Assembly (NCBI GenBank): GCA_964629965.1
Contig: CAZVRZ010000210.1
Location: forward strand, 1-7,741
Direction: 5' to 3'
Length of the DNA stretch: 7,741 bases
DNA from: CAZVRZ01 sp964629965
Lineage (GTDB): Bacteria > Chloroflexota > Anaerolineae > Anaerolineales > UBA4823
The notes beneath the pieces are model-generated. The model was not told the DNA's origin. It searched no databases and saw nothing but the letters and a program-made list of their open reading frames with translations. The position numbers and the translations under genes were made by a program. Of the stretch, positions 1 to 5,927 are shown piece after piece (the stretch's first letter is position 1; each line of letters begins with the position of its first letter).

Positions 1-1
1 A

Positions 2-313
2 GACGATGTTGAATTGTTGTGTCCAGATTGTCATCATCGGGAAGATGAAGTTCGAGAATTGAAGAGCCAGTGTGATATCAGCGCGAAAAAGTTCAATGCC
101 ATGTTTGTAAAGGCATGGGAAACAAGGCGGGATAACATCATCTATGAAGCCGACAAGTCAAGATACTACGTCAACGATGATGTTTTGGAATTCAAGCGTA
201 AGAAATTTCGATTGTGGCTCTTCTACAAATATTTTGACCTGCACTCGATGTTCACGATTCAGCTTCCGAGAAGGATTGACGGCGACTTTATCTACCGGGT
301 TATATATCGCTGA
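2..313 (+). CDS. HNH-endonuclease-like protein, 3' fragment
   Basis: The reading frame is open from the left edge, so the true start lies outside the window. It ends at TGA 311-313. The first visible residues, DDVELLCPDCHHRED, resemble the end of an HNH-type zinc finger, in which a short acidic stretch leads into Leu-Cys-x-x-Cys-His. HNH proteins are usually metal-dependent nucleases, but the catalytic first His would lie upstream and cannot be seen. The roughly 85 residues that follow are charged and aromatic, with several Lys/Arg-Phe/Tyr clusters, and I do not recognise a domain there. The DNA is AT-richer than the minus-strand genes and the gene converges on them, so it probably belongs to a different transcription unit or has a different history. 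A TTG at 14 could start a shorter product, but the CxxCH finger argues that coding begins earlier. Confidence 0.6.
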   Translation, partial: DDVELLCPDCHHREDEVRELKSQCDISAKKFNAMFVKAWETRRDNIIYEADKSRYYVNDDVLEFKRKKFRLWLFYKYFDLHSMFTIQLPRRIDGDFIYRVIYR

Positions 314-344
314 TTCGTTGGCTTTAAACCTAAAGGAGAGATCG

Positions 345-367
345 AGAGGGGGCTTGTGGCCCCCTCT
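345..367. terminator. Hairpin between convergent genes, probable terminator
   Basis: A perfect 9-bp stem (AGAGGGGGC / GCCCCCTCT) closes a 5-base loop. It lies 2 bases past the TAA of the minus-strand macro-domain gene and 31 bases past the stop of the plus-strand HNH-like gene. Neither strand has a clean U-tract after the stem, so intrinsic termination is not certain. The GC-rich stem and its position between convergent genes make a bidirectional terminator or 3'-end stabiliser the best reading. Confidence 0.55.
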
Positions 368-369
368 GA

Positions 370-852
370 TTATTGATAGCAGACGGTAACGTTATCTGGC
401 AGCCATGCCAGGAATGGTTCAACCTGGCTGCTGTGCAAACCTCCATTACCGATGCCGGGGTAATTCATTCTGATCTGTACTCCCTTATGCACTGTGGCAT
501 ACAGTTTCAGCATGTGCATTGAGAGGGCGATCAGGCCGATGTCGGCCAGGTCGCTCCAGGCATACTTAACCTGGAAGATGCCGAAGCCGGTCTTTACGCC
601 TAGTCCGGTGGGCTTATGCACAACCAGGAAGCCGTACACGTATGTCCCGTTATAGTGCACCGAGAGCGGGCTGTTGGCGATAGCATGCCCACACTCGCGG
701 TCAATGCCGGGCATGCGCTGGGTGGCCTGGTAGGCCGCACCGCGTCCCATAACTACCGAACCGTTATGACGCAAACTGCCGTTGGTGGTGACAACCATCA
801 TTCCGGGATAGGGAATGGGAGTCCATAGATCTTCTTGAACGATGTTTGCCAT
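370..852 (-). CDS. Macro-domain-like (ADP-ribose-binding fold) protein
   Basis: This 160-residue protein has the layout of a small phage- or plasmid-borne macro-domain protein. TTNG at residues 22-25 sits where macro domains have their ligand-binding Asn, GRGAA at 36-40 is the first glycine-rich loop, and NYPGIGNGGL at 130-139 matches the second phosphate-binding loop. Family members bind ADP-ribose or related metabolites, and some remove ADP-ribose from proteins or nucleic acids. Which activity applies here cannot be seen. The chosen ATG (850-852) shares one base with the methyltransferase TGA (TGATG), typical of termination-reinitiation; an in-frame ATG at 868-870 would add six residues. 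It is the last gene of the train and is followed at once by a hairpin. No membrane segment or signal peptide is visible. I am fairly sure of the fold and unsure of the reaction. Confidence 0.65.
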   Translation of the reverse strand: MANIVQEDLWTPIPYPGMMVVTTNGSLRHNGSVVMGRGAAYQATQRMPGIDRECGHAIANSPLSVHYNGTYVYGFLVVHKPTGLGVKTGFGIFQVKYAWSDLADIGLIALSMHMLKLYATVHKGVQIRMNYPGIGNGGLHSSQVEPFLAWLPDNVTVCYQ

Positions 853-1730
853 CACTGCACCAACGCCCATTCACCGCGCGTCACCCGAGTGAAGCGGCGC
901 GGGTTGACTTGCAGCTCGCGTCGCACCTGAGCACGCCAGTCAATGCCTTTGCCTTCAGCCTGCTGGACCCGGGCATGGTCTTGCACCGCCTGGTACAGCT
1001 CCGGCAAAGGCGCTTTCCCGCCCAGGGCTTCAAGCCCCGATTGGGTGATTCCCTGCCAGGTCATGTGAGCCATCTGGCGTCCGTCCAGGCTTTCGCGGCT
1101 CGACGTGCGGACCGCAACAAACCAGGCATCGGCTTTTTTGGTGACGACCAGATACTCGTGGACGATGGGGATGAAATTCCCACCGTAGGCGACATTATCG
1201 CTCCAGCAATTGTGTTGGAGCTTCACGACCAGGTTGACCGGCGTTCCCCACCAGCGCATATCGCGCTGGATCGGATAAAGCTGGCCCTGGCGTTTCAGGT
1301 CGCCCACCAGGACGGCCAGGTGACCGCCGCGTCGCAGGCTGTCGTACAGGCGGCGCTGTGCCTCGTCCAGGCGCTGCAGGAACTCGTCGTAGGAGCGACA
1401 GCGCGACAGGTCGCGCTCGTCGGCCTGACCCCACATCTGCCCTGAGTACACGATCATATCGTGATAGGGCGGGTGCAGGATGCCAAGGTCGCCGCCGGCC
1501 GGGATTTCATCGGCCAGGATGTCGAATCCCCGGCTGAGGTCGCTGCTCCAGCAGCGGATACCGAGGGCGCGGCAGACATCAAGCGTCGTGCCAGAGCCTG
1601 CCATCGGGTCAACAACCCAGCGCGGCTTGAACTGCTGCACCAGGTCTTCAACCAGTTGGGGAGCAAAGTTGCCGCGGTAATGGCTATTGCCCCCCTTACC
1701 CCTTTCAGGGTACGAAACAACACTTTTCAT
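852..1730 (-). CDS. DNA amino-methyltransferase, HPPY type, with C-terminal winged helix
   Basis: This 292-residue protein is a probable S-adenosylmethionine-dependent N6-adenine or N4-cytosine DNA methyltransferase. The SAM-binding motif I is DPMAGSGTT (41-49), with the acidic pocket residue likely in SSDLSRG (62-68). Catalytic motif IV is HPPY (86-89), where His replaces the more usual Asp/Asn. Motif I precedes motif IV closely, with no target-recognition domain between them. The N-terminal segment YPERGKGGNSHYRGN (7-21) resembles that of orphan methyltransferases of mobile elements. Residues about 243-292, ending in RRFTRVTRGEWAL, look like a small winged-helix domain of the HARE-HTH kind. 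The start ATG follows GGAGG with good spacing, and that GGAGG is embedded in the last codons of the upstream gene, 2 bases away. No intact restriction nuclease lies beside it, so it may act as an orphan methylase protecting or marking the element. Confidence 0.8.
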   Translation of the reverse strand: MKSVVSYPERGKGGNSHYRGNFAPQLVEDLVQQFKPRWVVDPMAGSGTTLDVCRALGIRCWSSDLSRGFDILADEIPAGGDLGILHPPYHDMIVYSGQMWGQADERDLSRCRSYDEFLQRLDEAQRRLYDSLRRGGHLAVLVGDLKRQGQLYPIQRDMRWWGTPVNLVVKLQHNCWSDNVAYGGNFIPIVHEYLVVTKKADAWFVAVRTSSRESLDGRQMAHMTWQGITQSGLEALGGKAPLPELYQAVQDHARVQQAEGKGIDWRAQVRRELQVNPRRFTRVTRGEWALVQ

Positions 1731-1732
1731 GG

Positions 1733-2316
1733 TTACCTCCGTGTGAGGCTCTCGATAAAGAACGGGTCGAGAGCGTAGTTTGTTTTTGGGCTGCGAGGCG
1801 ACAGGTGCGGGTTCGCAGGATTGCGCTTTGCAATCCCCGCCGACACAAACCCGGCCAGAGCATCGCGCAATGTTTCACGCGAGTTCTCGGCATACCGCAC
1901 ACCGAAGTGCGCGGCGATATGGGTCAGGATGTCATGGGGACGCATCTCGTTCCTGGTCGCTTTTGACCAGTCGCCTTCCGGGCCAAGGNNNNNNNNNNGC
2001 CCGCTAGCGCCATCAGCGCCAGCGCTCCCAGCCTGGTTACAGGCACGCCCAATTTTTTGAGTATCGCGCTCGCATCAGCTTGCGCGGTTGTTAGTGGATT
2101 CTCTTCGCCAATTCCGTGATCGCTCACGTAGTAGGGAAAGATATTCACGATGCTGTCCGGGTTCAGATGCTCTCGCTTGATCTTTTCGCAGGCAGTTGCA
2201 AAAGCATCCCCTGGACACGCCGCATTAATCAGCGGACAAGACTCCACGTACCAGGTGCCATTGTCATCCCCTTTGGGGGAGATAACAACACCCGCTTCCA
2301 CGATGTATCGTGGCAT
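1733..2316 (-). CDS. Two-domain protein spanning the assembly gap, BsuBI/PstI-N-like wHTH at C-terminus
   Basis: Translation from ATG 2314-2316, after a strong GGAGG, gives 106 residues up to the N run. The N-terminal about 60 residues (starting MPRYIVEAGVVI) resemble those of the preceding gene. Residues about 80-106 (ASAILKKLGVPV, then ALALMALAG) and the sequence after the gap (GPEGDWSKA, then YAENSRETLRDALAGFVSAGI, then NSP-like PRSPKTNYALDP) together match my recollection of the N-terminal winged-helix domain of BsuBI/PstI restriction enzymes. The post-gap frame is open from 1988 to TAA 1733-1735. Literal translation through ten Ns shifts the frame and ends falsely at 1924 with an unconvincing tail. 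If the gap is really a one-base contig overlap, the product is 190 residues. The BsuBI/PstI catalytic domain is absent, so it is more likely a DNA-binding or regulatory protein than a nuclease. It lies directly before the methyltransferase. Confidence 0.6.
1736..1744 (-). promoter_or_regulatory. Ribosome binding site of the methyltransferase (variant ACACGGAGG)
   Basis: ACACGGAGG lies 5 bases before the methyltransferase ATG. Its GGAGG is also the penultimate and last coding sequence of the upstream gene (CGG AGG TAA). It is one base different from the AAACGGAGG found before six other genes in the train. Confidence 0.75.
1989..1998. other. Assembly gap (ten Ns)
   Basis: Ten unresolved bases interrupt a coding region. 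Frame analysis needs a true length of 2 modulo 3, or a one-base contig overlap (the gap replaced by minus one base), for the coding frames on both sides to join. Ten therefore looks like an arbitrary placeholder. Confidence 0.97.
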
Positions 2317-2321
2317 ATTTA

Positions 2322-2336
2322 CCTCCGTTTTTGAGA
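2322..2336 (-). promoter_or_regulatory. Shared leader and ribosome binding site TCTCAAAAACGGAGG
   Basis: This 15-base element precedes the gap-spanning gene by 5 bases. An identical 15-mer precedes the neighbouring gene at 2830-2844. It contains the AAACGGAGG core seen across the gene train. Confidence 0.8.
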
Positions 2337-2338
2337 TC

Positions 2339-2350
2339 CGGCTTAAGCCG
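2339..2350. repeat. Perfect palindrome CGGCTTAAGCCG overlapping a stop codon
   Basis: The 12-base palindrome contains the TAA stop (2343-2345) of the upstream gene and lies 2 bases before the shared TCTCAAAAACGGAGG leader. Its arms CGGCTT/AAGCCG recur inside the larger hairpin at 2847-2877, which also precedes that leader. It could be an operator half-pair, a short hairpin or a remnant of duplication. Confidence 0.5.
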
Positions 2351-2825
2351 TTTTTCGAGACCGCGCCGCATCTTTCAAAGCGGCCAGTCTTTTCTTGCCA
2401 AAGTTCACGCAGTAATTCGTCAGAGCGAAATCCAGCTCGCCGTTTGCAACCTTTTGACACCAGACGGAAAAAGCAAAAATCACCTCATTCTTGTCTGAGA
2501 ATGCCGACGTTTTCGACATCAATGTCAACGATTCCAGCAAAGCCGTTTTTGCAATCTTCGGCAGGTTGAGGGTTTTGATCCCATCTGCCATCTGGATTTC
2601 CCAAACTTTATCGGGGGGTGGGGCTACGGTGGTAGTTTCGATGGCACCCAACAACCATGTATGGACAACACGTACTGAAACCGGCGCATCTTCCTTGATG
2701 TGCTGAACAGCCAGATCGTAGGCTGTTTCGCAGTCCGGCGCTGATTCGTACCAGTCTTCGACGCTCCATGAGTTGTTGCCTTGTCTATCGGCGATGGCAA
2801 CCCCCACTTTTACTACATAAAACAT
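2343..2825 (-). CDS. Unrecognised 160-residue protein, N-terminally related to the next gene
   Basis: I do not recognise this family. The start ATG (2823-2825) follows AAACGGAGGCAAA; an upstream in-frame start would swallow the ribosome binding site, so it is rejected. The first about 55 residues, beginning MFYVVKVGVAIADRQGNN and including WSVEDWYES and a Cys-centred helix, follow the pattern of the next gene: aromatic-Y-x-V-x-x-G-V-x-I, then Gly-Asn-x-Ser/Thr-Trp, then VE. The predicted content there is beta-strand followed by helix. After a PPP linker near residue 73, the C-terminal half is helical and basic at the very end (KKRLAALKDAARSRKTA). It has no signal peptide or membrane segment. 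It is the first gene after thiF, from which a 14-bp hairpin separates it. Confidence 0.7.
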   Translation of the reverse strand: MFYVVKVGVAIADRQGNNSWSVEDWYESAPDCETAYDLAVQHIKEDAPVSVRVVHTWLLGAIETTTVAPPPDKVWEIQMADGIKTLNLPKIAKTALLESLTLMSKTSAFSDKNEVIFAFSVWCQKVANGELDFALTNYCVNFGKKRLAALKDAARSRKTA

Positions 2826-2829
2826 TTTG

Positions 2830-2844
2830 CCTCCGTTTTTGAGA
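2830..2844 (-). promoter_or_regulatory. Shared leader and ribosome binding site TCTCAAAAACGGAGG
   Basis: Identical over 15 bases to the leader at 2322-2336. It starts 2 bases after the 14-bp hairpin and lies 4 bases before the ATG, so folding of the hairpin could affect ribosome access. Confidence 0.8.
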
Positions 2845-2846
2845 AA

Positions 2847-2877
2847 GACCCTCGGCTTGTGGTACAAGCCGAGGGTC
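2847..2877 (-). terminator. Perfect 14-bp hairpin after thiF, terminator or attenuator-like
   Basis: Read on the minus strand, GACCCTCGGCTTGT pairs perfectly with ACAAGCCGAGGGTC around a 3-base loop, beginning 10 bases after the thiF TAG. The sequence after the stem is TTTCTCAAAAA, a broken U-tract, so termination may be partial. Its position between the conjugation cassette and the downstream genes suggests it sets relative transcript levels, protects the upstream 3' end from decay, or acts as a processing site. Confidence 0.65.
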
Positions 2878-2887
2878 CTCTTTGGGT

Positions 2888-3679
2888 CTAGGATAGGTAC
2901 GGAGCGAGGTTCTCGTCCGTGATGTACTTCGAGCTGGAGCTTCCTCCCGACAGGCTGATGTAGGCCGCATAGCGGCGCAGATCGCCAGTCAGTAAGAAGC
3001 GGAACAGGAAGTCAGCCGCTTCGGCGGCGACCCTGGCATTGATACTCAGGCTTTGGAGCCCTTGCAGAGCCAGGTCGGCGCAGGATAGACCGACTTCGTT
3101 CTCCACCTCGGCTTGCTCTTCCTTGAGAAGCAGTTCGGGGTGCTGCTCAACCGGGCTGGGCAGCCAGGTGCAAACACCTTCCATCGCTAGCGGTTTTTCA
3201 TGACTGAATATCTGGCCCCGGCCGAGCAGAACCTGGCCGTAATCGCGGCTGTTGCCGCAATCCAACCACCAGGAACGCTCAGCCTTGAACGCGATCTGCT
3301 GTCTGGCGGCGGCGTTGTCCACGCAGCCAACCAGGATGTGGTAGTTGTAGCCCAGGTTGCTAACTGGCCCAGAGAAAGTCTTTATCTCCAGGCCCCAGGC
3401 TGCATTCAGCCTGAAGGCCAGCGCCTCAGCCTTGTTAGCCCCGATCTCAGAGTAGGAGAAGTTCTGCCGGTAGCAGTTCTTCTCCAAAACCACATCGGGG
3501 TCGCAGAACATCGTCTCGATCTTGCGCCCTTGCTTTTCCTGGGCGATCTTGACCAGGCGGGCGATGTGCGGAGCCAGCCATGAGCCGGTCCCGCCGCAGC
3601 CCACCAGGGCGATGTTCCAATCGCGTTGTGTAACCAGCCGGCGAGAGATGGCGAAATCACTCAATGTCTGGGTACTCAT
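2888..3679 (-). CDS. PRTRC system ThiF/E1-like activating enzyme
   Basis: This 263-residue protein carries the E1/ThiF/MoeB adenylation fold. In this superfamily ATP is used to adenylate the C-terminus of a ubiquitin-like protein. The nucleotide loop is GCGGTG (27-32). Acidic residues D60 and D62 in CDPD are followed by NCYRQNF (68-74), equivalent to the E1 NxxRQ motif that contacts ATP. VDN around D121 matches the Mg/ATP aspartate. Candidate thioester cysteines are C141 in the DCGN segment and C200 in LSCAD, and the helix after C200 (SINARVAAEAADFLF) is typical of PRTRC ThiF proteins. CxxC zinc pairs are lacking. The ATG at 3677-3679 is preferred because a GAGGTGG sits just upstream; the longer frame would use TTG at 3706. 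It overlaps the protein A gene by 23 bases, so the two are probably coupled in translation. Confidence 0.93.
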   Translation of the reverse strand: MSTQTLSDFAISRRLVTQRDWNIALVGCGGTGSWLAPHIARLVKIAQEKQGRKIETMFCDPDVVLEKNCYRQNFSYSEIGANKAEALAFRLNAAWGLEIKTFSGPVSNLGYNYHILVGCVDNAAARQQIAFKAERSWWLDCGNSRDYGQVLLGRGQIFSHEKPLAMEGVCTWLPSPVEQHPELLLKEEQAEVENEVGLSCADLALQGLQSLSINARVAAEAADFLFRFLLTGDLRRYAAYISLSGGSSSSKYITDENLAPYLS

Positions 3680-4361
3680 ATGCCACCTCAACACCGGCGA
3701 AATCAACCATCGTGAGCCTTGGCGTCACGTTATCCGGCAGCGCATCGAACAGCCACTCGGCGGGCACTTCCACAAAGTGTCCATACACGCCGATGCGGCA
3801 GCGCATTTCCCACAAGCGCTTTCCGTCGCAGTAACCGTAGTTTCCACCGGAAGGCGTACCGATCACACAGAAGATGCGGAAGCCAAAAGCCTCCTCCTGG
3901 TTATCGGTATGGGAGAAAAACGCATTGAGATTGCCGTGAGAATGGATCTCAACCAACGCCCGGAGCGCGGCCGGGTCGTCAGGATTGATGGGCGCGCACT
4001 CGACCCTGCTTGCGCGCTGTTCGGGTACGGTCAGCTCCCAACTGTTAGCCGTCTCTTGCACGTAGAACAGCATCTCGTTGGGCAGCGCATACTCGGACTG
4101 TTCCATGACGTTTTCCAAGATGCCAGCCGGCATCTTCTCAACCTCGACATACTCCGTCAGGGCATCTAGGCCGCGGACAGCGTTCTTGATTGTGTCCATC
4201 GGCTGCACTTTCAGCAGCACCTTCAAGCCAGGCTTTTCGGCCCGGATGAACACGCCGTTAGCGGCGACGATGTACTCAAAGAGCATGCTGGCGTCGAAGG
4301 ATGGAAGGGAGACGCCGCTGAACGCAAACAGGTGATTGATCAGTACCAGTTTAGTCGCCAT
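3657..4361 (-). CDS. PRTRC protein A, JAMM/JAB metalloisopeptidase-like
   Basis: The 234-residue product has a textbook JAMM zinc motif: H140-S-H142, seven residues, S150-x-x-D153. E96 in LPNEMLFYV is a plausible catalytic glutamate about 44 residues upstream. JAMM enzymes cleave isopeptide or peptide bonds after ubiquitin-like C-termini. The N-terminal segment EYIVAANGVFIRAEKPGL (29-46) is characteristic of PRTRC protein A and precedes the protease domain. The C-terminal part (190-234) continues the fold and has no recognised extra domain. The ATG lies inside the 3' end of the E2 gene (11-base overlap), and the stop lies 23 bases inside thiF, so E2, protease and E1 form one translationally coupled block. 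Expected roles are to mature the ubiquitin-like precursor or to deconjugate targets; the sequence cannot separate these. All metal ligands are intact. Confidence 0.9.
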   Translation of the reverse strand: MATKLVLINHLFAFSGVSLPSFDASMLFEYIVAANGVFIRAEKPGLKVLLKVQPMDTIKNAVRGLDALTEYVEVEKMPAGILENVMEQSEYALPNEMLFYVQETANSWELTVPEQRASRVECAPINPDDPAALRALVEIHSHGNLNAFFSHTDNQEEAFGFRIFCVIGTPSGGNYGYCDGKRLWEMRCRIGVYGHFVEVPAEWLFDALPDNVTPRLTMVDFAGVEVAYEYPDIE

Positions 4362-5055
4362 CGTCGTCCCCTTCGCCTTTTTCTCCCAGGATGTCCTGGA
4401 CCCAATGCCGCACCGTCTTACTGGTGGGGATCAGGTCGGCCAGCGGGTACTTCCGTTTTCCGTCCAATGCGATCAGCCGTTCTCGCACGTCATCGCCAAA
4501 TCTCTTTGATTTTCCAGTCGCCAGTTCGCCAGTGAAGGGGATATCAAAGAACTTTTTCCATACGCCAGGCATGTTGCCGGGCTTGGCGGGCTTGGGGGTG
4601 TTCTTCGCCCCCCAACAGATGGTGCCGTCCCCATAGACGTTCGGGAACGGGGCATAAGCGGTGACCGCTTTGGGTGAAAACTCGCCGCCAGGTAGCACGG
4701 CGATATAGTAGGTTGTCTTGACCCCGACTAAGACCGTGGCCGGGATCGGGATGTTGATGATTTTGGGGTCCCCATTCGTTGTAAGCGTGATGGAGACGAT
4801 CTGTGGGGGAACCGTGTACACGGCATAATCCCCGCGCTTGCAGCTGCCCGACCGCACGATGCCGACAGGCATCCAGCCGGTATCCATTTCTGTGCCGGTG
4901 AAAGCGGCGGCGGCGTCCGCGGCGGTAACGAACTTCGTCGCGACGCCATCCTTCGTGTACCGGCGGTAGAGGAAATGCCCGGCTGGCAGGAACTGCAGTT
5001 CTGCCTCGACCGGATAGTCCGGGTGCGGGGGCGGGGTAAGCATTGCTTGATTCAT
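4351..5055 (-). CDS. PRTRC protein B, E2/UBC-like conjugating enzyme
   Basis: This 234-residue protein matches the prokaryotic E2 family D found in PRTRC cassettes. The active-site segment PFPNVYGDGTICWG (136-149) aligns with the eukaryotic UBC signature HPNIxxxGxIC. N139 lies 8 residues before C147 and G144 lies 3 before it, the same spacing as in UbcH5-type enzymes, with Phe in place of His. C147 is therefore the predicted thioester cysteine. A beta-rich region (70-120) precedes it, as expected for the UBC sheet. Residues 160-220 are basic and helical, and the end is an acidic tail (EGDDDGD). Translation starts at ATG 5053-5055 after AAACGGAGG, 17 bases beyond the preceding stop. The partner E1 and ubiquitin-like genes lie on either side in the same train. 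Conjugation targets cannot be inferred. Confidence 0.85.
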   Translation of the reverse strand: MNQAMLTPPPHPDYPVEAELQFLPAGHFLYRRYTKDGVATKFVTAADAAAAFTGTEMDTGWMPVGIVRSGSCKRGDYAVYTVPPQIVSITLTTNGDPKIINIPIPATVLVGVKTTYYIAVLPGGEFSPKAVTAYAPFPNVYGDGTICWGAKNTPKPAKPGNMPGVWKKFFDIPFTGELATGKSKRFGDDVRERLIALDGKRKYPLADLIPTSKTVRHWVQDILGEKGEGDDDGD

Positions 5056-5062
5056 CTTGTTG

Positions 5063-5071
5063 CCTCCGTTT
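5063..5071 (-). promoter_or_regulatory. Ribosome binding site AAACGGAGG before E2
   Basis: The copy lies 7 bases before the ATG and directly abuts the upstream stop (TAATAAACGGAGG), placing termination of one gene beside initiation of the next. Confidence 0.8.
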
Positions 5072-5072
5072 A

Positions 5073-5915
5073 TTAGGTTGAAGCTGATGCGTACAGATCC
5101 ATCAGCTTCTTGTAGATTTGTGGTTCGCGCCGGCCTTGATTGCTGGCAGCTTTGATCTGATCGAGTACACGATCCGCGAGTGCGCTTTCCGCAATCAGGG
5201 CGTGCATCTCGGCCAGGGAGAAATCTGGGGGCGTTCGCTCCAGGATTTGATCGTCTAAATCCAGGAAGCGACTGCCCGTGTCGAACATCCCCATCTGAAA
5301 GGCGGCCTTAAAATCAGGCAGCCCGGCCTCATCCAACGAGGCCAGCAGCCTTTTGTGATCCAGGTGGTGTGACCGCCTGATGCGGAGCGGGACGCTTTTC
5401 ACCGGCCACCCAAAGTGATCGGCGGCGGGCCCCCAATCGGCATCGTTTACCTCGTGGAGCAGCCAGAGCGCAAAGGCCGCGCTGGCCCGGTCCTCGGAGA
5501 TCCATTCTGGGTTGCAGACGATATCGCTGAACTCATCCCAGTTGGACGCCAGGTTCAACAGGGCGATAGGGATACCGCGTGGAGGAAACTCATCCTCGTA
5601 CGCGAACGACTCGACCCAGAATTCATTGATGGGAAACTTACTATCCATCGCCGCAAAGATTGACGCTACTGAGTCTCTCAGATTGGCACCCTGCCCGGCC
5701 GCATCGTTCAGGTGCAGATCGGGGATCTGGACGTCCAACTCCTGCGCGATCAGCTGCATATTCACCAGGTGGTGAACATCGCTCAGCCGGTAGATCACTT
5801 TCTCCACAGGCTCTAGCTTTGCAGCGCGCAGGCGTTTGATTGTCGACGCCAGTGATGGCATTGGGCGCTGGTCGGCCAGGTGGGCGCAGGTGTTGTATAG
5901 GGGGGCGGCGTTCAT
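5073..5915 (-). CDS. Unrecognised 280-residue protein at the PRTRC-F position
   Basis: I do not recognise the family from sequence. Position, between the ubiquitin-like C gene and the E2 B gene, is where I recall protein F in PRTRC cassettes, so a divergent F is the best guess. The protein looks soluble and alpha-rich. A basic N-terminal helix (STIKRLRAAKL) leads into VEKVIYRLSDVHHLVNMQLIAQELDVQIPDL. The middle region (about 95-190) contains tryptophan-bearing helices, including FALWLLHEVNDADWG and HFGWPVKSVP. The C-terminal region is helical, with RRSHHLDHKRLL and a basic end. No nucleotide-binding loop, metal motif, signal peptide or membrane helix is visible. The start ATG (5913-5915) is 12 bases after the preceding stop and has only a weak GGGTGG, unlike its neighbours, so it may depend on coupled translation. 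Confidence 0.75.
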   Translation of the reverse strand: MNAAPLYNTCAHLADQRPMPSLASTIKRLRAAKLEPVEKVIYRLSDVHHLVNMQLIAQELDVQIPDLHLNDAAGQGANLRDSVASIFAAMDSKFPINEFWVESFAYEDEFPPRGIPIALLNLASNWDEFSDIVCNPEWISEDRASAAFALWLLHEVNDADWGPAADHFGWPVKSVPLRIRRSHHLDHKRLLASLDEAGLPDFKAAFQMGMFDTGSRFLDLDDQILERTPPDFSLAEMHALIAESALADRVLDQIKAASNQGRREPQIYKKLMDLYASAST

Positions 5916-5927
5916 AGACAGCCACCC

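Noticed and set aside
846..1445. Plus-strand open frame of 199 codons opposite the methyltransferase
   Set aside because: It is a shadow of the methyltransferase, whose frame shows clear motifs; the antisense product is low-complexity with no family pattern or ribosome binding site.
852..2316. A complete type II restriction-modification pair
   Set aside because: The BsuBI/PstI-like part stops after the winged-helix domain, with no PD-(D/E)xK or other nuclease region before the methyltransferase.
1924..2460. Reading the second small protein through the Ns to a stop at 1924, from a start at 2460
   Set aside because: The start at 2460 lies upstream of the obvious ribosome binding site and inside the preceding gene, and the tail after the gap is in the wrong frame compared with the long, family-like frame ending at 1733.
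3522..4169. Plus-strand open frame of 215 codons opposite thiF and protein A
   Set aside because: The minus-strand frames here carry intact JAMM and E1 motifs, so the plus-strand frame is a GC-driven shadow.
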